Below the pieces are notes generated by a model. It did no database searches and was not told the origin of the DNA. It saw only the letters and a list, made by a program, of their open reading frames with translations. A DNA stretch of 64,000 nt. Source: an uncultured Lachnospiraceae bacterium. GTDB lineage: Bacteria > Bacillota > Clostridia > Lachnospirales > Lachnospiraceae. The position numbers and the translations under genes were made by a program. The first letter of the stretch is position 1. Every line of letters begins with the position of its first letter. Positions 35,589 to 43,400 of this stretch are shown here, piece by piece. Where the stretch lies: positions 1-64,000 of the forward strand of contig CAJURF010000006.1 of assembly GCA_910588825.1 (NCBI GenBank), written 5' to 3'.

Positions 35589-36869
35589 TCAATCCTCTAT
35601 CCAGCGATTTAGCTGCAGTTCATCTTTTGCACCTTTTACATCCATATGGTCTTCTCCCAAAAGTTCCTCCATCTTTCCAATCATCTTTTCAGCACTTCCC
35701 AATTCATCTTTTTGAATCGCTTCATCAAACTGTTCGAATATTTCTTTTATCTCCCGGGGTTTCTCCGTCGTCCCCTGGCGGAGCTTCAGCACCTCCTGCA
35801 CCGAATATCCATACGCATCTTTCAGATACATAACCTCCTGATCCTCCCCAATCCATACCATCTGCCGATTTTTACAGGATGATATCACAATGGGCGAATG
35901 TGTTGCCAGAATAAACTGAATATTGGGAAATGTTTCTTCCAGTGCGCCCACAATGTTCCACTGCCATTTGGGATGCAGATGCATATCAACCTCATCGATC
36001 AACACGATTCCCTCTGTATTTTTCAGATTTTCTGATTGTTCTGGATTCAGCAGTGCAAGTCTGTATGCCAGATTCATGACTATCCACAAAAGTGACTGAT
36101 AACCGGCACTTAGATTAGAAACCGGCATAGACATATCTCCTTCCTGATATACCAGCTGTTCCAACTGACTGGAATAGTAGATATCAGGGGCGGTCTCCAA
36201 ATTATCTATTTTTTTCATAAAAGCTGCCACAATCCCTTTGAAGGCTTCATATTCTTTAATTTCACGCTTTTTTTGAAAAGCATTCAGCTCCATTTTCAGG
36301 CACCATGCCCGTATTCCCCCTATATCCAGAGAATAATCAAGACACCCGATATACCCGCAGCGTCTGTCGTTTAATTTTTTCTTCAAATCTTTCTCTGCAC
36401 TGCCTCTGCTGGACGGCCAGCTTCTGGCATCACTTTGAAAGCTGATCAAAGGCAGGACAGCACTTGAGTCATTTGATATGGTCCTCATCCACTTTTCAAT
36501 GCCGTCGTCCTCCATCTTGGTCCGGCTGTACCCATTCTCGTCCTTGCGAATCCTCTTCCAATGAAACTCCTGTTGTTCCCCTTTCAATGTACAGGCAATC
36601 TCCACTGGGGTTACGTAATGAATTTCCGACGAGGCATCCCCCCGCTCTTCCATATAAAAATGGATATCGCTCTGCTGGATGCCTTTTACCGAAACATCCT
36701 GCACACCTTTCAGCATTCCGCACAGCCCTGAGGCAATGGCTTCCAATACAGATGTTTTCCCAACTCCATTATCGCCGGTCAGAAGATTTACACCAGGTGT
36801 AAATTCAAGTTCCATCTCTTTTACTGCTTTAAAATTTTTTATAGAAATCTGCTGAAAATACATATACAT
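35589..36869 (-). CDS. ptuA: Septu defence ATPase PtuA
   Basis: A 426-residue SMC/OLD-like ABC ATPase. Walker A is GDNGVGKTS (about residues 33-41), the signature-like LSAGYQSLLWIVMNLAYR lies near 245, Walker B is GIVLIDEVDMHLHP (about 285-298), and the switch His is in LATHSP (about 320). The C-terminus is charged and ends with a short helical region. AAAGG precedes the ATG. It is immediately followed by ptuB, the classic two-gene Septu arrangement. A palindrome lies 25 bp upstream, and an AAA/PD-(D/E)XK gene ends 47 bp upstream on the same strand. Confidence 0.88.
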   Translation of the reverse strand: MYMYFQQISIKNFKAVKEMELEFTPGVNLLTGDNGVGKTSVLEAIASGLCGMLKGVQDVSVKGIQQSDIHFYMEERGDASSEIHYVTPVEIACTLKGEQQEFHWKRIRKDENGYSRTKMEDDGIEKWMRTISNDSSAVLPLISFQSDARSWPSSRGSAEKDLKKKLNDRRCGYIGCLDYSLDIGGIRAWCLKMELNAFQKKREIKEYEAFKGIVAAFMKKIDNLETAPDIYYSSQLEQLVYQEGDMSMPVSNLSAGYQSLLWIVMNLAYRLALLNPEQSENLKNTEGIVLIDEVDMHLHPKWQWNIVGALEETFPNIQFILATHSPIVISSCKNRQMVWIGEDQEVMYLKDAYGYSVQEVLKLRQGTTEKPREIKEIFEQFDEAIQKDELGSAEKMIGKMEELLGEDHMDVKGAKDELQLNRWIED

Positions 36870-36893
36870 CTACCTTTCTGCGAAAACAGGACA

Positions 36894-36909
36894 TGTCTGT
36901 TTACAGACA
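36894..36909. promoter_or_regulatory. Short palindrome upstream of ptuA
   Basis: TGTCTGT-TT-ACAGACA, perfect 7-bp arms, in the 47-bp gap between the AAA gene stop and the ptuA start. It may be an operator or a small RNA hairpin. Confidence 0.4.
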
Positions 36910-36916
36910 AATCAGC

Positions 36917-38512
36917 TCACACAACCGCTTCAATGATCATTTTACCACCAATGAATCTTTCATAAACACCAATCTGCTTTTTCTTGTTAAAATTAAAGCT
37001 TATGAGATACCCTTTCTGTTTACCATAGTCATTCAGATATCCGATCAGCTGTTCCCGGCCCCGCCTGTTATATTCTTCACCCCGCCAGATTTTCATCTCA
37101 ATTACATACTGTTCCCCGCGGTAATCCACTATCACATCTGTACGCCTGAGTTCTCTGGTCCGGGACTCAATGTAATAGTTTCCGGCTCCATTGATAATCG
37201 GTCTCAGATACAGCAGGAAATACTTTCTCCCCTCTTCTTCCAGAAACGATATGTCTCTGTCATAGTATATGCTGCTGAAATGTTCTACAAATTTTTCCAG
37301 GACCCGCCTCATATTCAAATGTCCTTCCACAACAAACTGGTTTTTATCCAGAAGGGAGGCTTTGTACATCTCCTGTTCCTGCATTTCTGCCGTGGAGAGA
37401 TACCAGTTGTAAAGCCTGGTCTCAAATATACGGTTTGCTATTACAGCATTACCATCCTGATTGCGTATAAAGCCCAGCATTGCCGCCATATCAACGGCTG
37501 GGTCGTCTGGGTTATAGGCAATGCTCTTTCCCGTAAACAGCATTGACTGCAGCATGCTGTCCAATCTGGGATATTCCGCCAGCTTTCCGGACAGAGAATC
37601 AAAAAGGGGATTTTTCTCAGTGAGTATCAGACGGACCGCTTCACGAAATCCCTCTCCTGTCCATGCTGTCCCGTTTTTCTGGAACTGTTTTTTGTTCTCC
37701 TGATTTTTATCTATCAGTTTACACAGCCGGGATATGAGGAAGGGATACCCTGCAGTGTAATCGTACAAATGACCGGCTATCTTGGGCACATCCATTCCCG
37801 TGTGGTGGTCTTCCTCGTATTCTTCCAGCATCCCGGCTATCTCCTCTTTGGAAAAGCTCATATCCACATCAAAGTCTGCCGCGATATTCCATGGACTGTT
37901 CACTTTATGTTCTTCATTTTTGCGGATTTTCTGTCTTATGTTCCGAACATCATAGACTCCTGCCAGAATCACTGATTGAAACGCTGCCCTGTCTTTCAGC
38001 TCCCGGTCCAGATAACTGTTTCGCAGCTGTGCAAGGAAATCAAGAAACACCTGATTATCTGAGGCGCTGTCCACTTCATCGATAAGCAGCACCACAGGCT
38101 TTTTGCTCCTTTCACAGAAATCCAGCAGTACCACAAACAACTCCCGCAGATTCATCCCTGTGTTTTCCACAGCTTCCAGAGCTTCTAAGCCCTCTTTTCC
38201 ACATATTTCTTCCTTTATTATCCGCCTGGCCTCTCTGGAAAACTCCTCCGCAAATGCCCGGCTGAAGCTGCTCTCGTTTTCGAAGCAGGCCTGGCTGAAT
38301 TTCTGGAAATCCAGACTGACCACCAGATAGTTTTCCTCTATTGCTTTGGCCAGCCCGGCCAGGGTTGTTGTTTTTCCATACTGTCTAGCACAGTTGATGG
38401 TGAAATACGCGCCTTCATCCACCAGACTGCGGATATCCTGAATGCGTTTTTGGATATCTGTCATATAATGTTTCCTCGGAATACATGGGCCAGCGGTATT
38501 AAATTTTCTCAT
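36917..38512 (-). CDS. AAA-ATPase / PD-(D/E)XK nuclease family protein
   Basis: A 531-residue protein distinct from, but of the same general class as, the one at 15126. The AAA domain has the P-loop-like CARQYGKTTT (about 42-51), Walker B-like KPVVLLIDEVDSA (about 138-150) and a sensor region SVILAGVYD. The C-terminal nuclease-like domain has VIVDYRGEQYVIEMKIWRG (about 470-490), matching the D...ExK pattern. It ends 47 bp before ptuA on the same strand, so it may be part of the Septu transcript. Its relation to defence is contextual only. Confidence 0.8.
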   Translation of the reverse strand: MRKFNTAGPCIPRKHYMTDIQKRIQDIRSLVDEGAYFTINCARQYGKTTTLAGLAKAIEENYLVVSLDFQKFSQACFENESSFSRAFAEEFSREARRIIKEEICGKEGLEALEAVENTGMNLRELFVVLLDFCERSKKPVVLLIDEVDSASDNQVFLDFLAQLRNSYLDRELKDRAAFQSVILAGVYDVRNIRQKIRKNEEHKVNSPWNIAADFDVDMSFSKEEIAGMLEEYEEDHHTGMDVPKIAGHLYDYTAGYPFLISRLCKLIDKNQENKKQFQKNGTAWTGEGFREAVRLILTEKNPLFDSLSGKLAEYPRLDSMLQSMLFTGKSIAYNPDDPAVDMAAMLGFIRNQDGNAVIANRIFETRLYNWYLSTAEMQEQEMYKASLLDKNQFVVEGHLNMRRVLEKFVEHFSSIYYDRDISFLEEEGRKYFLLYLRPIINGAGNYYIESRTRELRRTDVIVDYRGEQYVIEMKIWRGEEYNRRGREQLIGYLNDYGKQKGYLISFNFNKKKQIGVYERFIGGKMIIEAVV

Positions 38513-38603
38513 AATCCTGCACCTCGCGCATCTTTTCTCAGAACTGCATGTAGATAATCTGAGGCTTGTACACAGGTTATTTACATACAGTTCTTGAAAG
38601 AAA

Positions 38604-38631
38604 ACTCCACTCTGGCGAGTGGAGTTTCTTC
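38604..38631 (-). terminator. Terminator downstream of nfnB
   Basis: ACTCCACT (38604-38611) and AGTGGAGT (38618-38625) form an 8-bp stem with a six-base loop. The minus strand continues with TTTTCTTTC. It lies 14 bp after the nfnB stop. Confidence 0.7.
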
Positions 38632-38644
38632 TATATTAATATTA

Positions 38645-40063
38645 TTATCCTTTTAAATATTCGTCAATGGCTTTTGCCGCTGTCTTCCCGGCTCCCATAG
38701 CTGAGATTACAGTAGCCGCGCCGGTCACTGCGTCGCCGCCTGCATAAACGCCTTTTCTGGAGGTTGCCCCTGTGTCTTCTTCCACGATAAATCCCCCATG
38801 GCGGTTTACTTCCAGCCCTTCTGTTGTGGATTTGATCAGCGGATTGGGGGAAGTTCCGATGGAAATTACCACGGTGTCCACATCCAGCAGGAATTCACTG
38901 CCCGGGATGGGTACGGGTCTGCGCCGTCCGTTTTCATCCGGTTCGCCCAGTTCCATCTGAATACATCTCATGCCTGTGACAAATCCGTTTTTGGGATCTC
39001 TCTTGTCGTCCGGATTTTCATAGCCCAGAATTTCAATGGGGTTGTTCAGCAGACGGAAGTCGATTCCTTCCTCAATGGCATGTTCTACTTCCTCTTTCCT
39101 GGCAGGAAGTTCTTCCATGGAACGGCGGTATACAATGTATACTTTGTCTGCGCCCAGACGCAGCGCTGTTCTTGCTGCATCCATGGCCACATTGCCGCCG
39201 CCTACCACAGCTACCCTGCCGCCTTTCATGATCGGTGTAACCGGGTCATCTCTATAGGCTTTCATCAAGTTGGAACGGGTGAGGAATTCGTTGGCTGAGT
39301 ACACGCCTTTATAAGCCTCTCCCGGTATTCCCATAAAGTTGGGAAGTCCCGCCCCGGAACCGATAAACACTGCATCGTATCCTTTTTCAAACAGTTCGTC
39401 TACTGTAAGCGTCTTTCCGATTATAATATTAGTTTCCACATCAACGCCCAGGTCTTTTAAGTTATCCACTTCTTTCTGGACAATTGCTTTCGGAAGACGG
39501 AACTCCGGTATCCCGTATACCAGCACACCGCCTGCAGTATGTAATGCCTCGAACACAGTCACTTTATAGCCTTTTCTCGCCAGATCTCCGGCGCAGGTCA
39601 GTCCGGAAGGTCCGGAACCCACTACAGCCACACGCTTTCCATTGGATGCTGCCGGAACAGGTTTCTCCGTATTGTGCTCATTATGCCAGTCAGCCACAAA
39701 ACGCTCCAGACGACCGATACCCACCGGGTCACCCTTTTTCCCCCTGACACATTCGCACTCACACTGTGATTCCTGGGGACATACACGCCCGCACACAGCC
39801 GGAAGGGAGGAAGACTGGCTGATAATCTGGTAAGCTCCCTCAAAATCAGATTCTTTTATTTTTTCTATAAACTCAGGAATGTGAATATTTACCGGGCATC
39901 CGTTTACGCAGGGACTGTTTTTACAGTTCAGACAGCGGCGCGCTTCATCCACTGCTGTCTCCTGGGTATATCCCAGGGCTACTTCCTGAAAATTCCCGGC
40001 CCGCACTTTTGCTTCCTGGGTGGGCATGGGATTTTTTACTTTGCTTTTATTTACATCGGCCAT
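38645..40063 (-). CDS. nfnB: NfnB-type NADPH/ferredoxin oxidoreductase subunit (GltA-like)
   Basis: A 472-residue flavoprotein. The N-terminal [4Fe-4S] region has CLNCKNSPCVNGCPV (about 42-56) and CGRVCPQESQCECECVRG (about 92-109). The FAD site VAVVGSGPSGLTCAGDLA lies near 145 and the NADPH site VAVVGGGNVAMDAARTAL near 285. It is often annotated as glutamate synthase small subunit, but it directly follows nfnA with no large GOGAT subunit nearby. That fits NfnAB, the electron-bifurcating NADH-dependent ferredoxin:NADP+ oxidoreductase of clostridia. Its ATG immediately follows the nfnA stop (TAAATG). Confidence 0.88.
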   Translation of the reverse strand: MADVNKSKVKNPMPTQEAKVRAGNFQEVALGYTQETAVDEARRCLNCKNSPCVNGCPVNIHIPEFIEKIKESDFEGAYQIISQSSSLPAVCGRVCPQESQCECECVRGKKGDPVGIGRLERFVADWHNEHNTEKPVPAASNGKRVAVVGSGPSGLTCAGDLARKGYKVTVFEALHTAGGVLVYGIPEFRLPKAIVQKEVDNLKDLGVDVETNIIIGKTLTVDELFEKGYDAVFIGSGAGLPNFMGIPGEAYKGVYSANEFLTRSNLMKAYRDDPVTPIMKGGRVAVVGGGNVAMDAARTALRLGADKVYIVYRRSMEELPARKEEVEHAIEEGIDFRLLNNPIEILGYENPDDKRDPKNGFVTGMRCIQMELGEPDENGRRRPVPIPGSEFLLDVDTVVISIGTSPNPLIKSTTEGLEVNRHGGFIVEEDTGATSRKGVYAGGDAVTGAATVISAMGAGKTAAKAIDEYLKG

Positions 40064-40918
40064 TTATTTTACCTCCTTCTGATAGAGGTTACAGGTTTCT
40101 TCATATGCATGTCTCTCAAAATCCCGGTACATACTGCCCCTGGACATTGCCTCGTCAAAATCCACCTCATATCCGTTGAAATCCGGCCCGTCTACACAGG
40201 CAAACTTTGTCACTTTCTTATCTCCCTGGGTCAGGGTCAGGCGGCATCCCCCGCACATTCCCGTCCCGTCAATCATGATGGGATTCATAGAAACCACACA
40301 GGGGATTCCCGTGGGCCGCACAGCCTCCACCACAAACTTCATCATAATCAGGGGACCGATGGTAATCACCTGGTCGAACTTCTCCCCATTGGCAAACATT
40401 TCTTCCAGAGGGATACAGACATTTCCCTGTCTTCCATAGGAACCGTCATCTGTCATTACCACCAGATTATCAGACGCGGCTTTGAACTCATCTTCAAGAA
40501 TCAGCAGGTCTTTGGAACGGAAGCCGATGATTGATGTCACTTCACATCCCATCTCATGCAGCTTCTGGGTAATGGGCAGTGCTATGGCACACCCAACGCC
40601 TCCTCCTACGATACAGACTTTCTTCAGTCCCTCCACATGAGTAGCCACTCCCAGAGGTCCGGCAAAATCCTGGATAAACTCTCCCTCTTCCTTGTGATTC
40701 AGCTTCTCCGTGGTAGCGCCTACAATCTGGAAAATAATCTTAACAGTACCTTTTTCCCTGTCGTATCCTGCAACTGTAAGTGGTATGCGCTCCCCTTCTT
40801 CATCTACCCGCAGGATAATAAACTGCCCTGGTTCCGCCTTTGCAGCAACAAACGGGGCTTCGATGTCCATCATCGTGACGGATGGGTTCAGACAGGCTTT
40901 CTTTACAATTTTATACAT
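40064..40918 (-). CDS. nfnA: NfnA-type ferredoxin-NAD(P) reductase subunit
   Basis: A 284-residue protein of the ferredoxin-NADP reductase/dihydroorotate dehydrogenase electron-transfer family. FAD binding lies in the N-terminal barrel (GQFIILRVDEEGERIPLTVA). The nucleotide site has VCIVGGGVGCAIALPIT (about 104-120). A [2Fe-2S]-type cluster near 220-235 has DGTGMCGGCRLT followed by FACVDGPDF. It is first in the operon, with AAGGAGGG before the ATG. With NfnB it couples NADH and reduced ferredoxin oxidation to NADPH formation in the cytoplasm. Confidence 0.87.
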   Translation of the reverse strand: MYKIVKKACLNPSVTMMDIEAPFVAAKAEPGQFIILRVDEEGERIPLTVAGYDREKGTVKIIFQIVGATTEKLNHKEEGEFIQDFAGPLGVATHVEGLKKVCIVGGGVGCAIALPITQKLHEMGCEVTSIIGFRSKDLLILEDEFKAASDNLVVMTDDGSYGRQGNVCIPLEEMFANGEKFDQVITIGPLIMMKFVVEAVRPTGIPCVVSMNPIMIDGTGMCGGCRLTLTQGDKKVTKFACVDGPDFNGYEVDFDEAMSRGSMYRDFERHAYEETCNLYQKEVK

Positions 40919-40997
40919 TGCTTGTATGCCCTCCTTGTGTTTTGAATAAGAATTTCTTGAAAAACTCTTATAGTTTTATATGGTTATAAACCAAATA

Positions 40998-41020
40998 CCC
41001 CGCAATGTAACACTGCGGGG
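40998..41020 (-). terminator. Terminator of the amino-acid transporter operon
   Basis: CCCCGCA (40998-41004) pairs with TGCGGGG (41014-41020). The minus strand continues TATTTGGTTTATA. It lies 134 bp after the ATPase gene and just ahead of nfnA. The plus-strand side also has a T-run further on. Confidence 0.6.
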
Positions 41021-41153
41021 CATTGGCTTTTTTTGGCTTTGTTTTGCTTCTGGTTTTTCATCTTTCTATTACGTAAAACAGCATAATTATTATATGTCAG
41101 ATTTTTGGAGTTGTCAATAGGGTTGAGGAAAATAATTTTGAATTTTCGCCTTT

Positions 41154-41900
41154 TTATTCAAACGACAAAGTATCCAAAAACCTCTTAGCCCGCTCTGTCT
41201 CCGGCTGGGTGAAAAACTGTTCCGGAGCTGACATTTCCACGATCTCCCCTCCGTCCAGAAATACGATTCTGTCTGCCACTGCCCGGGCAAACTGCATTTC
41301 ATGGGTAACGATGACCATGGTAGACCCTTCTTTGGCAAGCTCCAGCATAACGTCCAGCACCTCCCGCACCATCTCCGGGTCCAGAGCCGCTGTCACCTCG
41401 TCAAACAGCAGAATCTCCGGCTTCATGATCAGAGCCCTCACGATTGCCACTCTCTGTTTCTGGCCTCCGGACAGCTGGCGGGGATATGCGTCCTTTTTGT
41501 CCAGCAGCCCCACCCTCTCCAGCAGCTGCTCTGCTTCTTTCTCCGCCTCTTTTTTCTCTTTCTTCTGCACTTTCAACGGGCCCAGCAAAATGTTGTTGAT
41601 CACTGTCATATGAGGAAACAGCTCATAGCTCTGGAATACCATCCCTATTTTCTGACGGACTTCACTCCATTTTGTCTTGGGATCGGTGATCACCTCTTTG
41701 TCCAGACGGATTTCCCCTGACTGGATCTGTTCCAGCCCGTTCATGCACCGCAGGAATGTACTCTTCCCGCACCCGGACGGGCCGATTAACACCAGCACTT
41801 CCCCTTTGTGTATGTCCAGTGATACATCCTTTAACACTGCCCCGTTACCATAATCTTTATGAAGATGATGGATTTCCAGCAATTTCTCCTGACCTTCCAC
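41154..41900 (-). CDS. glnQ: Polar amino-acid ABC transporter ATPase (GlnQ-like)
   Basis: A 248-residue ATPase. Walker A is GPSGCGKST (about 38-46), the Q-loop VFQSYELFPHMTV, the signature LSGGQKQR (about 145), Walker B ILLFDEVTAALDP (about 163-175), and the switch VTHEMQFA. The Met-Asn context FLRCMNGLEQIQSGEI is typical of GlnQ/ArtP. It is the last gene of a three-gene operon with two permeases. No periplasmic-type binding protein is present in the window, so that component must be elsewhere or fused to another system. Confidence 0.9.
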   Translation of the reverse strand: MEGQEKLLEIHHLHKDYGNGAVLKDVSLDIHKGEVLVLIGPSGCGKSTFLRCMNGLEQIQSGEIRLDKEVITDPKTKWSEVRQKIGMVFQSYELFPHMTVINNILLGPLKVQKKEKKEAEKEAEQLLERVGLLDKKDAYPRQLSGGQKQRVAIVRALIMKPEILLFDEVTAALDPEMVREVLDVMLELAKEGSTMVIVTHEMQFARAVADRIVFLDGGEIVEMSAPEQFFTQPETERAKRFLDTLSFE

Positions 41901-41921
41901 GAAATTCTCCTCCCTGCGCCA

Positions 41922-42599
41922 TTAATTTTCCCATTTCTTCTCCATACGCACAGCAAGCCTGGATACCGGCCAGCATACGATAAAATAGAGGAAGAACACA
42001 CATCCATAGATCCAAAGCGCCGAATCCGGCACTGTATACCTGTTTGCCTCAATGATCTGCTGAGCCACTTTCAGAACCTCCACCACACCGATTAATACAA
42101 TCAGCGATGTGGTTTTCACCATCCGGGTGGCCAGATTAATCGCCAGGGGCAGCAGCCGCCTGAGGGTCTGGGGAACAATGATATATCTGTAGATCTGGCG
42201 GCTGTCCAGTCCCAGAGCCGCCCCGCTCTCATATTGGTGCTTCGGGATTGAGATCAAAGCACCTCTGACCAGGTCTCCCATCTCCGCTGTACCCCACATG
42301 GTAAATACAATCACTGCCGAAACCTCCCCGGACAGCTGAAGCCCGAAAGATTTTGTTGCCCCGAAGTACACCAGGAACAGCAGTACCAGCTGAGGCATGA
42401 TCCGGATAAATTCCAGATATATTTTGGTAAGGCACTTCACAACAGGATTCTTTAATGTCATAATCATACCCAGAAGAAGGCCGAATACAATAGAAAGCCC
42501 CACTGAAATCAAAGAAATTTTTACGGTAATCCACAGACCTCCCAGGAGCCGTATGAAGTTGTTGCCCATAAACAGCACTCTAATCCCCAAATCCTGCAT
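41922..42599 (-). CDS. Amino-acid ABC transporter permease 1
   Basis: A 225-residue membrane protein of the HisM/GlnP family with about five hydrophobic segments. The EAA loop has ALGLDSRQIYRYIIVPQTLRRLLP (from about 130). The N-terminal segment reads LGGLWITVKISLISVGLSIV. It overlaps the upstream permease by 20 bp and precedes the ATPase by 21 bp, so the three are one transcript. Polar amino acids are the expected substrate class from the family; the exact ligand is not readable. Confidence 0.87.
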   Translation of the reverse strand: MQDLGIRVLFMGNNFIRLLGGLWITVKISLISVGLSIVFGLLLGMIMTLKNPVVKCLTKIYLEFIRIMPQLVLLFLVYFGATKSFGLQLSGEVSAVIVFTMWGTAEMGDLVRGALISIPKHQYESGAALGLDSRQIYRYIIVPQTLRRLLPLAINLATRMVKTTSLIVLIGVVEVLKVAQQIIEANRYTVPDSALWIYGCVFFLYFIVCWPVSRLAVRMEKKWEN

Positions 42600-43269
42600 A
42601 TCTCAGCCTCCTCTCTATCAGCCCCGCCGCCACAGATATGGGAAGCAGCAAAACCAGATACGAAATCACCAGCATCAGAAGCGCCTCATCTGTCTGATAG
42701 TAAAGGCCGATTAAATCTTTTGCCACATACATCAAATCCGCAAGGGCAACCACACTGAATACAGATGTCTCTTTAATAAGAAAGATTACATTGGCGCACA
42801 GCGGCGGCACCGATGTGGCCAGCGCCTGGGGAAAAATCACATAGCGCATGACCTGGAAGCGGTTCAGCCCTATGGCCAGCGCTGATTCCATCTGTCCTTT
42901 CTCCACTGCTTCCAGACCGCTGCGCAGCGCCTCTGCCATATAGCTCCCGCCCAGGAAACTCAATCCTATAACCGCACATCCCTCCGAACTGAGCATAACA
43001 CCGATCTTCGGAAGACCAAAATACAGAAAAAACAGCTGCACAAGCAGCGGTGTATTTCTCGACAGCTCCACATATACCACGGCAATCTGTCTCAGCACAG
43101 GCACGTGGTAATAACCGGCCAGGGAACAGACCACCCCAATTACCAGGGAAATCAAAATTCCTGTCATACCCAGCCGAAAAGTTAATTTTGCAGCTTCCAC
43201 GTATAATGGAAAATACTCTGCCATAAAACCAGTATCCAACTTTTCAATCCTCCCGTAGAATACTCCCAT
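42580..43269 (-). CDS. Amino-acid ABC transporter permease 2
   Basis: A 229-residue permease paralogous to its neighbour. The EAA loop has ALAIGLNRFQVMRYVIFPQA. It has five predicted membrane segments. The ATG at 43269 has a poor ribosome site. A TTG ten codons later (43239) follows GGGAGG at suitable spacing and would start at LDTGFMAEYF, so the true start may be there. The upstream region has TATAAT at about 43305 with a weak -35 box. Confidence 0.85.
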   Translation of the reverse strand: MGVFYGRIEKLDTGFMAEYFPLYVEAAKLTFRLGMTGILISLVIGVVCSLAGYYHVPVLRQIAVVYVELSRNTPLLVQLFFLYFGLPKIGVMLSSEGCAVIGLSFLGGSYMAEALRSGLEAVEKGQMESALAIGLNRFQVMRYVIFPQALATSVPPLCANVIFLIKETSVFSVVALADLMYVAKDLIGLYYQTDEALLMLVISYLVLLLPISVAAGLIERRLRYAGFGD

Positions 43270-43358
43270 AGAGCACTCTTTTTTAGGCTCTAATGTATTT
43301 TATTATACCACAGCAGAATTTGACTGTAACCCCCTAAAAAGAAAATATGGCGCAAAAA

Positions 43359-43382
43359 AACGCCTGTGCTGTCACAGACGTT
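43359..43382 (-). terminator. Terminator after the CDP-glycerol-transferase-like operon
   Basis: AACGTCTGTG pairs with CACAGGCGTT (one G-T pair) around ACAG on the minus strand, followed by a T-run. It lies 19 bp after the gene stop. Confidence 0.8.
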
Positions 43383-43400
43383 TTCTATTCCTCTGAAATT

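Noticed and set aside
38645-40063. Glutamate synthase small subunit
   Set aside because: No large GOGAT subunit is adjacent; the gene directly follows an NfnA-type reductase, so NfnB is favoured.
41154-43269. A missing-gene anomaly in the amino-acid ABC operon (no binding protein)
   Set aside because: Binding proteins for this family are often encoded elsewhere, so this alone is not evidence of anything unusual.
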